Source: JBHHZM01 sp046758065
Lineage (GTDB): Bacteria > Pseudomonadota > Alphaproteobacteria > JAAXGF01
Length of the DNA: 23,181 nt
Direction of reading: 5' to 3'
NCBI GenBank assembly: GCA_046758065.1
Contig: JBHHZM010000042.1
Location: forward strand, 1-23,181
In this document: positions 7,791-13,859 of the stretch, piece after piece
Layout of the letters: each line of letters opens with the position of its first letter
Position numbering within the stretch: position 1 is the first letter of the stretch
Program-made: the position numbers and the translations under genes
Notes under the pieces: model-generated
Database searches by the model: none
The model's input: only the letters and a program-made list of their open reading frames with translations
Told to the model about the DNA's origin: nothing

Positions 7791-9008
7791 GTGGGAGCGC
7801 TAGACGGACACTCGAAGCCCGCGACGCCGAACGCGCGACCGCGCCGGGAGAACGACGCGTTCCGTGACCGCGGGGAAGTCGGGCGGCGCTTGCGGGCGAC
7901 GGTCGAAGAGGTTGCCGATTTCGCGAGCCTCGAGCATCGCTGGCGTGATCTCGAGCGCCGAAGCGACGCCTCTTTCTTCCAGTCGTGGGACTGGGTCGGT
8001 TGCTGGCTGCGCGAACTTCCGAATGATGTCCGTCCGCAAGCCGTCGTTGTCCGGGCGGGCACCGAAGTCGTCGGCCTTTCGATTGTCGTACGCCATCGGC
8101 GAAGGCGTCACGGCTTCGTCGTGTCGAACGGCCTCTACGTCGGCGAGACCGGCGACCAGCGTTACGACGCCATCACCGTCGAGTACAATGGCGTCCTTGC
8201 CGACCGCCGGGCGCCGGACGCGATTCGCCGCGCCTGGCTCAGCCACCTCGTTAATCATTTCGGCGAGTGCGACGAGTTCTATCTGAGCGGTGTCGACCCG
8301 GCGTACGAGCGAACGGCGGGCGACACGGGGCCGGACGTTCGGGTCCTCAAGCGCAGTCCCTGCAGCTACGTCTCGCTCGATGCGATCCGGCACGACGGCG
8401 GCGATTATCTGGCCGGTCTCAGCGCCAATACCCGCTATCAGGTGCGACGCGCCATCCGACGTTACGAGCAGAGGGGACCGTTCACTCTCGAGGCCGCCGA
8501 CACGGTCGATCGAGGACTTGCCTACCTCGATGCGCTCAAGGTCTTGCATCAGGCGTATTGGAACCGGCGGGGGAAACCCGGCTCCTTCGCCAACCCTTTC
8601 TTCGAGCGTTTCCATCGCCGACTCATCACCGAGAATCTGAAGAGCGGCGGAGTCCAACTCCTCAAGATATCGGTCGGTGGAGAGCCCGTCGGCTATCTCT
8701 ACAATTTCGTCCGGAACCGCTGGATCTATAACTATCAGAGCGGCTTCAGGTATGAGAGCGACGCCAAGCTTAAGCCGGGTTTGGTGAGCCACTGTCTCGC
8801 GATCGGGTACAACCTGAACACTGGCGCCAAAGCTTACGATTTCATGGCGGGCGACAGTCGCTACAAGCGCAGTCTGGGCAACGCGGGTTCGGAGCTGCTT
8901 TGGCTGGTGGTGCGTCGGAACCGCCTGAAATACCGGGTCGAGGACGGATTGCGCGCAATACGGAACCGCTGCCGTGTAATCGCGCATCGCCATTCAGCGA
9001 AGGAATAG
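7791..9008 (+). CDS. GNAT-fold acyltransferase of the CelD/BcsL (FemAB-like) family
   Basis: The frame is open far upstream into the preceding gene, but the GTG at 7791 has GGAG five bases before it and gives 405 residues, normal for the family. An N-terminal FFQSWDWVGCWL (62-73) is the typical opening element. SANTRYQVRRAIRRYE (211-226) begins the second GNAT-like domain, and VGYLYNFVRNRWIYNYQSGF (300-319) and YDFMAGDSRYKRSLG (349-363) are the conserved core. Relatives acylate cellulose or other exopolysaccharides or attach amino acids in FemAB fashion, and similar proteins occur in exosortase-linked polysaccharide loci. It lies 79 bases after the beta-helix gene on the same strand, so cotranscription is likely. 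Family assignment is strong, acyl donor and acceptor unknown. Confidence 0.82.
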   Translation: MGALDGHSKPATPNARPRRENDAFRDRGEVGRRLRATVEEVADFASLEHRWRDLERRSDASFFQSWDWVGCWLRELPNDVRPQAVVVRAGTEVVGLSIVVRHRRRRHGFVVSNGLYVGETGDQRYDAITVEYNGVLADRRAPDAIRRAWLSHLVNHFGECDEFYLSGVDPAYERTAGDTGPDVRVLKRSPCSYVSLDAIRHDGGDYLAGLSANTRYQVRRAIRRYEQRGPFTLEAADTVDRGLAYLDALKVLHQAYWNRRGKPGSFANPFFERFHRRLITENLKSGGVQLLKISVGGEPVGYLYNFVRNRWIYNYQSGFRYESDAKLKPGLVSHCLAIGYNLNTGAKAYDFMAGDSRYKRSLGNAGSELLWLVVRRNRLKYRVEDGLRAIRNRCRVIAHRHSAKE

Positions 9009-9099
9009 TGTCGGCGGCAGGTTGTCCGGTTTGACGCGCGCCGACTGCGTTGTCAGCGGAACCGAGCCGTGACCAAACCGTCGGGTCGTTCCGCGGGCT

Positions 9100-9214
9100 C
9101 TTAACCCGGATTTCCCACCAAGGCCGCGGCCTTCGGCGCGTACCCGCTTTCGATCAGGCGCACAAGCCGTTCTCGCCCAACCGGCGTCAGTCAGGCATTC
9201 TTATGAATGTTCAT
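9100..9214 (-). pseudogene. Decayed N-terminal fragment of an IS481-type transposase
   Basis: Reading the minus strand from an ATG at 9214 gives MNIHKNA, a TGA stop at 9193-9191, then LTPVGRERLVRLIESG and PKAAALVG before a further TAA. This follows the usual start of IS481-family transposases (MNIHKNARLTP-GRER-VR), with the CGA codon of the conserved Arg mutated to TGA. Nothing recognisable of the helix-turn-helix core or DDE domain follows. It occupies the 290-base gap between the acyltransferase and parB genes (9009-9298). The rest of that gap holds a perfect 14-bp palindrome AAGGCCGCGGCCTT (9120-9133) that lies inside the fragment, and no gene. Insertion-sequence ends could not be located. 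Confidence 0.6.
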
Positions 9215-9298
9215 CCGATCCCCCTTGGGCTCTGAAGCTTTTGATGACTCCAGCTTCCTCGGTCAGGACCGGATGGACAACCTGTTGAAAGCTCACAG

Positions 9299-10258
9299 CT
9301 AGAGCCGGGCGTGGAGCCCGCGCAGCAGCGCGTCGAGGTGCTCCCGGTCGTGATAATGAATTTCGACCCGGCCGCCGGGACCGCGATGCCGGATCGTCAC
9401 CTTGAAGCCGAGACAGTCGGCGAGCTTTCCCGCCATCGCCGCGACGTCGTCGCTCTCGAACGCCGAGTTTGCCTGCGGCGCGAGGGAGGGGCGTGATTTG
9501 CGCACCAGGCGTTCGGTCTCGCGCACGTTGAGCCGGTCGCGGGCGACCTCTTCGGCGAGCGCCGCGGGATCGGGCGCCCCGAGCAAGGCGCGCGCGTGGC
9601 CGGCGGTCAGCGTGCCGTCTCCGAGCTTCGCCTTGACCGGGACGGGAAGGTCGAGAAGCCGCAGGGTGTTCGAGACGTGGCTGCGGCTGCGGCCGAGGGC
9701 CTTGGCGAGGGTTTCGTGGTTGTAGTGGAACTCGGCGATCAGCCGCTGGTAGCCCGCGCCTTCCTCGAGCGGCGTCAGGTCCTCGCGCTGGAGGTTCTCG
9801 ACCAGCGCGACTTCGAGGGCCTCGGCGTCCGAGAACGCACGGACGACGACCGGAACCTCGCCGAGCTGCGCTTTGCGGGCGGCGCGCCAGCGCCGTTCGC
9901 CGGCGATGAGATCGTAGGAATCGCTTCCCGCCGGCCCGCGCCGCACGATCAGCGGTTGCAGCACGCCCTTGGCGCGGATCGAATCCGCGAGCGTCTCGAT
10001 CTCGGCGTCGTCGAAGCGGCGCCGCATCTGGAACCGGCCCGGGCGGATCTGCGAGACCGGGACCGTCAGGACAGCCGGCGCGTCGGGCGCGTCGGGGGGT
10101 GTCGCTCTCACGCCGTCGACCGGCGGAATGTCGAAAGCATCGCCCGGCGACGAGGGCGCGGGCGGCGCCGCCGGCACCGCGTCGAGCGCGGGGTATTTGG
10201 CCATGATCGTGCGGATGGAGGCGACCTTTTCCTCCATGAATCGGCTGTGTCTGCTCAT
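9299..10258 (-). CDS. parB: ParB/Spo0J-family partition protein, without adjacent parA
   Basis: This 319-residue protein has the ParB architecture. The ParB/Srx domain starts near residue 64 with the CTP-binding GERRWRAAR at 120-128 and ENLQREDLTPLEEG at 154-167. A helix-turn-helix follows (about 183-203, HETLAKALGRSRSHVSNTLR), and a C-terminal dimerisation segment covers 270-319. ParB is a CTP-dependent DNA clamp that loads at parS sites and is normally moved by ParA. The N-terminus is unusual: it lacks the basic LGRGL-type ParA-contact motif, and has MEEKVASIRTIMAKYPALD followed by a Pro/Ala-rich linker. No parA, rsmG or parS-like neighbour is seen. It is followed by an insertion-sequence relic and preceded by palindromic repeats. 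It may be a second, non-canonical ParB or sit apart from its partner. Confidence 0.88.
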   Translation of the reverse strand: MSRHSRFMEEKVASIRTIMAKYPALDAVPAAPPAPSSPGDAFDIPPVDGVRATPPDAPDAPAVLTVPVSQIRPGRFQMRRRFDDAEIETLADSIRAKGVLQPLIVRRGPAGSDSYDLIAGERRWRAARKAQLGEVPVVVRAFSDAEALEVALVENLQREDLTPLEEGAGYQRLIAEFHYNHETLAKALGRSRSHVSNTLRLLDLPVPVKAKLGDGTLTAGHARALLGAPDPAALAEEVARDRLNVRETERLVRKSRPSLAPQANSAFESDDVAAMAGKLADCLGFKVTIRHRGPGGRVEIHYHDREHLDALLRGLHARL

Positions 10259-10370
10259 TTCCGTGCCCGTCGAGAATCGCGGATCGTCGCGGCCAGCATG
10301 GAAAGTAATGGTTTAGAAAGTGTGAAGCGGGCCGGCGCGCCCGTCGCCGGGTCAAGGCGATCCCCTTTTT

Positions 10371-10399
10371 GTCATTGCCGGGCCCGACCCGGCAATCCA
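10371..10399 (+). repeat. REP-like palindrome, variant a
   Basis: A 29-base imperfect palindrome with GTCAT at the left, ATCCA at the right and a 9-bp stem ATTGCCGGG/CCCGGCAAT. It shares both ends with three further copies downstream but differs in two paired stem positions, with the changes compensating each other. It lies in the gene-free stretch upstream of parB (10259-10597), which otherwise contains only the next repeat and a duplicated permease gene end. Confidence 0.75.
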
Positions 10400-10419
10400 G
10401 CGCATTCAGGGGTTTGCAT

Positions 10420-10448
10420 TGGATGCCCGGGTCAAGACCGGGCATGAC
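10420..10448 (-). repeat. REP-like palindrome, variant b, inverted
   Basis: Same 29-base repeat in the opposite orientation (TGGAT at left, ATGAC at right on the plus strand). It forms a head-to-head pair with the copy at 10371-10399 and is the first part of the 134-bp duplicated segment. One stem base is mismatched (AGACCGGGCATG where the other copy has AGCCCGGGCATG). Confidence 0.72.
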
Positions 10449-10553
10449 ATCACGGGTATTAAAGCGTTAGCCCGAGAGGTCGCCTTATTCGCCGACCGCC
10501 CTGGGGTCGAGGGCGTCCTGCAGGCCGTCGCCGAGGAAGTTGAAGGCGATCAC
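10420..10553. repeat. Copy 1 of a 134-bp direct duplication, includes a remnant of the permease gene 3' end
   Basis: Bases 10420-10553 match 10908-11041 at a constant offset of 488 with only three mismatches, all in the first 45 bases. The right-hand 69 bases (10485-10553) are the last 22 codons plus stop of the oligopeptide-type permease gene whose intact copy ends at 10973. After 10553 the similarity ends abruptly at a C-rich run and a palindromic repeat. This copy is therefore a detached gene end and does not encode a product. Confidence 0.9.
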
Positions 10554-10564
10554 CTCCTCCCCCC

Positions 10565-10593
10565 GTCATGCCCGGGCATGATCCGGGCATCCA
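10565..10593 (+). repeat. REP-like palindrome, left boundary of the GIY-YIG unit
   Basis: Third copy of the 29-base repeat, plus orientation, with stem ATGCCCGGG opposite TCCGGGCAT. Its right end lies 4 bases from the stop codon of the GIY-YIG gene. It differs from the reverse complement of the copy at 10908-10936 at only three positions. Confidence 0.75.
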
Positions 10594-10597
10594 TGGC

Positions 10598-10885
10598 TCA
10601 GCCGACGAGATCGTCGTAGAGGTCGTTCCATTCGGGATTGTCCCGTTCGATCAGGCAAATCTTCCACGCACGCTTCCAATGCTTCATGTTCTTTTCCCGC
10701 TGGATTGCTGCGGCAACGTCCTCGGTTGTTTCGAAATAGACCAGCCGCTTTACGTCGTATTTCTTCGTAAAGCCCTCGACGAGCCCCTGTTTGTGCTCAT
10801 AGACGCGGCGAATCAGATCGTTGGTTATGCCGATGTACAGCGTGCCGTTTCGTCGGCTGGGCATGATGTAGACGAAATAGCCCAT
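10598..10885 (-). CDS. Small GIY-YIG nuclease-domain protein (COG2827/UPF0213-like)
   Basis: From the ATG at 10885 the product has 95 residues and is essentially a bare GIY-YIG domain. YFVYIM near the N-terminus stands for GIY, and GTLYIGITNDLIRRVYEHKQG carries YIG and the catalytic Arg. REKNMKHWKRAWK carries the metal-binding Glu and basic helix, and NPEWNDLYDDL closes the domain. GIY-YIG enzymes cut DNA; the small stand-alone members have poorly known biology. An upstream in-frame ATG at 10933 would begin with MPGLDPGIQ, which is translation of the palindromic repeat and should not be taken as protein. No clear ribosome binding site is visible. It is flanked by inverted palindromes and a duplicated permease gene end, suggesting it arrived as a unit. 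Confidence 0.85.
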   Translation of the reverse strand: MGYFVYIMPSRRNGTLYIGITNDLIRRVYEHKQGLVEGFTKKYDVKRLVYFETTEDVAAAIQREKNMKHWKRAWKICLIERDNPEWNDLYDDLVG

Positions 10886-10907
10886 CGTCACGCGATGCGA
10901 CACCGGC

Positions 10908-10936
10908 TGGATGCCCGGGTCAAGCCCGGGCATGAC
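10908..10936 (-). repeat. REP-like palindrome, right boundary of the GIY-YIG unit
   Basis: Fourth copy, inverted, with the best stem (ATGCCCGGG against CCCGGGCAT). It lies upstream of the GIY-YIG start and also 36 bases after the stop codon of the permease gene, so in the permease transcript it would form a 3' hairpin. Confidence 0.78.
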
Positions 10937-11041
10937 ATCCCAGGTATTAAAGCGTTAGCCCGAGAGGTCGCCTTATTCGCCGACCGCCCTGGGGTCGAGG
11001 GCGTCCTGCAGGCCGTCGCCGAGGAAGTTGAAGGCGATCAC
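10908..11041. repeat. Copy 2 of the 134-bp direct duplication, native permease gene end
   Basis: This copy begins with the inverted palindrome and runs into the last 69 bases of the intact permease gene; beyond 11041 the gene continues while copy 1 diverges. It is therefore the native copy. Copy 1 lies 488 bases to the left, on the other side of the GIY-YIG gene. Confidence 0.9.
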
Positions 11042-11899
11042 GGTAAGGAAGATCAGGATGCCCGGATAGAAAGCGAGCGCCGGCGCATCGTAGATCAGCT
11101 CCTGCGCGTTCGACAGCATGTTGCCCCAACTCGCGACCGGTGGCTGGATGCCCAGCCCGAGGAAGCTCAGCACCGATTCGAACAGGATGATGTTGCCGAC
11201 CGAGAGCGTGGTGGCGACGATGATCGGCGACACCGTGTTGGGCAGGATATGGGTCGCCATGATGCGCAGGCTCCCGGCGCCTTGGGCGCGCGCCGCCAGC
11301 ACGTATTCGCGCTCGCGCAGGCTGAGCGCCGCGCCGCGCACCAGGCGCGCGACCGTCGTCCAGCCGACCAGGGCGATGATCAGGACGATGCGGTAGAGGC
11401 TCGCGTTCTCGGCGTCGGCGAGCGCGGCGAGCAGCGGTATCTTGCCGAAATCGACGGCGGCGAGCACGATCAGCAGCGGCAGCAGCGGCAGCGCGATCAC
11501 CCCGTCGGTCAGGCGCATCAGCACCGCGTCGGCGACGCCGCCGTGATAGCCGGCGACGAGCCCGACGGCGGCACCGATCGCCGCGGCGACGAACGCGGTG
11601 ACGAGGGCGACGAGCAGCGATACCTGTCCGCCGTAGAGCAGCCGCACCAGCACGTCGCGCCCCAGTTCGTCCGCACCCAGGGGATGCGCCGCGCTCGGGC
11701 CTGCGAAACGGGCGAGCAGGTCGACCTCGCCGGCATCGATCCCGAGCGCGGTTTCGACCAGCGGCGCGGACAGCGCGGCGAGGGCGAGGAGAACGAGCAC
11801 CACGGCGCTCGCCACCGCCATGCGGTGGCGAGCGAAGCGCTTGAGGGTGAGCGCGGTCATCGAGCGCGGCACCGCGAACCCGGTAACGAGGTCGCTCAT
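10973..11899 (-). CDS. ABC transporter permease, DppC/OppC type
   Basis: A 308-residue inner-membrane protein. The first membrane helix is at about 28-48, a periplasmic loop contains HPLGADELGRDVLVRLLYGG (72-91), and five more helices follow. The cytoplasmic EAA-type loop that contacts the ATPases is around REYVLAARAQGAGSLRIMATHILPN. The periplasmic-loop motif and the C-terminal FNFLGDGLQDALDP are standard for the second permease of dipeptide/oligopeptide importers. It is last in the operon and its start overlaps the stop of the other permease gene by four bases. The final 69 bases of the gene are duplicated further downstream next to a nuclease gene. Family certain; the transported compound is not. 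Confidence 0.92.
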   Translation of the reverse strand: MSDLVTGFAVPRSMTALTLKRFARHRMAVASAVVLVLLALAALSAPLVETALGIDAGEVDLLARFAGPSAAHPLGADELGRDVLVRLLYGGQVSLLVALVTAFVAAAIGAAVGLVAGYHGGVADAVLMRLTDGVIALPLLPLLIVLAAVDFGKIPLLAALADAENASLYRIVLIIALVGWTTVARLVRGAALSLREREYVLAARAQGAGSLRIMATHILPNTVSPIIVATTLSVGNIILFESVLSFLGLGIQPPVASWGNMLSNAQELIYDAPALAFYPGILIFLTVIAFNFLGDGLQDALDPRAVGE

Positions 11900-12864
11900 G
11901 CCGGCCGCTCCCCGCGATACGAAATCCGCGGATCGAGCCAGGCGTAGCAGACGTCGGCGGCGAGGTTGGAGAGCAGCGTCAGCCCGGTGGCGAACAGCAG
12001 GCTGAGCAGCGCCAGGTTGTAATCGTTGCCCATGATCGAATCATAGGTCAGCTTGCCCATGCCGAGGTAGGAGAACATGGTCTCGGTGATCAGCGCGCCC
12101 GAGAACAGGCTGCCGAAGCTGAGCGCAACGATAGTCACCACCGGGATGAGCGCGTTGCGCAGCGCGTGTTTGAGCACTACGCGGCGCTCCGGCAGTCCCT
12201 TGGCGCGCGCGGTGCGGATGTAATCCTGGCGCATCGTCTCCATCATCGCGGCGCGCATGTAGCGGGTAAAGCCGCCGGCACTCGCCGCGCTCAGGGTCAG
12301 CACCGGCAGCACCAGGTACGTGGCACGGTCAAGCAGGCTGTCGACGCCGATGGTGCGCATGCCGCCTGCGGGCAGGACGCCCCACAGCACGGAAAACAGG
12401 TAGATCAGCATCAGAGCGAACCAGAACACCGGCACCGAGATCCCGGCGAGCGCCGCGAAGTTGATGGCGTAATCGCGCCCGCCGTAGGGCCTGAGCGCCG
12501 AATAGACGCCGATCGGGAGGGCGACGGCGAGCGAGACCAGGAAGCTCAGCCCCATCAGGACCAGCGTGTTGACGAGCCGCGGCGCCAGCACTTCGAGCAC
12601 CGGCGCGTTGTGCACCCGCGAGTAGCCGAGATCGCCCCCGAGCGCCGCCGAGAGCCAGTTGCCGTAACGCTCCCACAGCGGCTTGTCGAGGCCGTAGAGC
12701 GCCTTGAGCCGGACGGCGTCGGCCGGGGTCAGGTTGGGGTCGGCCTGCACCATGATGTCGATCGGATCGCCCGGCATCAGGCCGATCAGGCCGTAGATCA
12801 CGTAGCTCATGACCGCGAGCACCACGAGCGATTCGAGCAGCCGACCGACGACGTAGCGTTTCAT
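11896..12864 (-). CDS. ABC transporter permease, DppB/OppB type
   Basis: A 322-residue membrane protein beginning MKRYVVGRLLESLVVLAVMS, the normal first helix of DppB-type permeases. LMPGDPIDIM (29-38), LNPTPADAV-like LTPADAVRLKALYGLDKPLWERYGNW and the GDLGYS element follow. The EAA loop is recognisable as DYIRTARAKGLPERRVVLKHALRNALIP. It pairs with the DppC-type subunit to form the translocation channel. Its ATG overlaps the stop of the upstream ATPase gene by four bases, and its stop overlaps the next start the same way, indicating tight translational coupling and matched subunit amounts. Confidence 0.92.
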   Translation of the reverse strand: MKRYVVGRLLESLVVLAVMSYVIYGLIGLMPGDPIDIMVQADPNLTPADAVRLKALYGLDKPLWERYGNWLSAALGGDLGYSRVHNAPVLEVLAPRLVNTLVLMGLSFLVSLAVALPIGVYSALRPYGGRDYAINFAALAGISVPVFWFALMLIYLFSVLWGVLPAGGMRTIGVDSLLDRATYLVLPVLTLSAASAGGFTRYMRAAMMETMRQDYIRTARAKGLPERRVVLKHALRNALIPVVTIVALSFGSLFSGALITETMFSYLGMGKLTYDSIMGNDYNLALLSLLFATGLTLLSNLAADVCYAWLDPRISYRGERPA

Positions 12865-13859
12865 GACGCGCCCGTCCCCTTGAAGTGACAGGCGGCGACG
12901 TGGCCCGGACCGCTCTCCGCCACCGCATCGAGGCGGGGCCGCTCGCGCCGACAGATATCCTCGGCGCGCGGACAGCGCGTATGGAACGGACAGCCGGGCG
13001 GAGGATCGAGCGGACTGGGAACCTCGCCGCCCAGCGCCGCGCCGGGCCGGCGCTTGCCGGCGCCGGGACGGGGTGCGGCGGCCAGCAGCGCCCGGGTGTA
13101 GGGATGCGCCGGCCGGGCGAAAAGGTCGTCGCGACCGGCGGACTCGACGAGGCGGCCGAGATACATGACGGCGACGCGGTCGGCCATGTGATCGACCACG
13201 GCGAGATCGTGGGCGATCAGGAGATAGGTCAGCCCGCGCGCTTCCTTGAGATCCTGCATCAGGTTGAGCACCTGGCTCTGGACCGAGACGTCGAGTGCGG
13301 AGACCGGCTCGTCGGCGATCACCAGCCGGGGATTGAGGGCGAGCGCGCGGGCGATGCCGATGCGCTGGCGCTGACCGCCCGAGAACTCGTGCGGGTAGCG
13401 GTCGGCGAGCGCCGGCGAAAGCCCGACCGCCTCCATCAGCGCGGCGACGGCTTCGGCGCGGCTGCGACGGTCGCCGATGCGATGGATGCGCAACGGCTCC
13501 GAAATGATCGCCGCGACCGTCATGCGCGGATCGAGCGCGCCGTAGGGATCTTGGAAAATCATCTGAACGTTGCGGCGCAGGCGTTTGATATCGCGCGATG
13601 TCATCTGCGCCGCGTCCTCGCCGGAGAAGCGGATCGCGCCAGCGTCGGGGCGGTAGAGCAGGGCGAGGACACGGGCCAGCGTGGTCTTGCCCGAGCCCGA
13701 TTCGCCGACCAGCGCGAAGGTCTCGCCGGGTCGCAGCGCGAGACTCACGTCCTCGACCGCATGGACGGCGCCGGCGCGCCCGGCGAACAGGCCGGGACCC
13801 TTGAGCTCGAAGCGTTTCGAGACGCCCTCGGCCTCGATCAGCGGCAGCGCGGCGGTCAC
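12861..13859 (-). CDS. ABC transporter ATP-binding protein, DppF/OppF type
   Basis: The frame is open well upstream, but the GTG at 13859 overlaps the preceding stop (GTGA) and gives 332 residues starting just before the ABC fold. Walker A is GESGSGKT (52-59), the Q-loop Q103, the signature FSGGQRQR (159-166), Walker B LVIADEP (179-185) and the switch His217. The C-terminal oligopeptide-type extension carries Cys290, Cys296, Cys303 and Cys324, the four-Cys set that in related peptide importers is reported to hold an iron-sulfur cluster. It hydrolyses ATP to drive import together with the DppD-type partner encoded immediately upstream. All catalytic motifs are intact. Confidence 0.93.
   Translation of the reverse strand: MTAALPLIEAEGVSKRFELKGPGLFAGRAGAVHAVEDVSLALRPGETFALVGESGSGKTTLARVLALLYRPDAGAIRFSGEDAAQMTSRDIKRLRRNVQMIFQDPYGALDPRMTVAAIISEPLRIHRIGDRRSRAEAVAALMEAVGLSPALADRYPHEFSGGQRQRIGIARALALNPRLVIADEPVSALDVSVQSQVLNLMQDLKEARGLTYLLIAHDLAVVDHMADRVAVMYLGRLVESAGRDDLFARPAHPYTRALLAAAPRPGAGKRRPGAALGGEVPSPLDPPPGCPFHTRCPRAEDICRRERPRLDAVAESGPGHVAACHFKGTGAS

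Larger units (their letters stand above)
10565..10936 (-). mobile_element. Candidate single-gene cassette: GIY-YIG nuclease between inverted REP-like palindromes
   Basis: A 372-base unit is bounded by two inverted copies of a 29-base palindrome and contains nothing but one 95-codon nuclease gene, 4 bases from the left repeat and 22 bases from the right one. A 134-bp direct duplication brackets it, with the detached end of a permease gene on the far side. This is the structure expected of an inserted unit, but no known transposase is encoded and the 134-bp duplication is far longer than a normal transposition target duplication. That it moves, or moved, is inference. Confidence 0.45.

Noticed and set aside
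4640..8062. A 1140-codon open frame on the minus strand spanning the ligase, beta-helix and acyltransferase genes
   Set aside because: Its translation is Arg/Gly/His-rich without any recognisable domain and it covers three well-supported genes in other frames; it is a by-product of high GC.
10886..10933. N-terminal extension MPGLDPGIQ of the GIY-YIG protein
   Set aside because: These codons are the palindromic repeat read as protein; the conserved domain begins at the ATG at 10885.
10908..11041. The 134-bp duplication as an att site of an integrated phage or genomic island
   Set aside because: The interval between the copies is only 354 bases with one nuclease gene and no integrase, and no tRNA gene is present.
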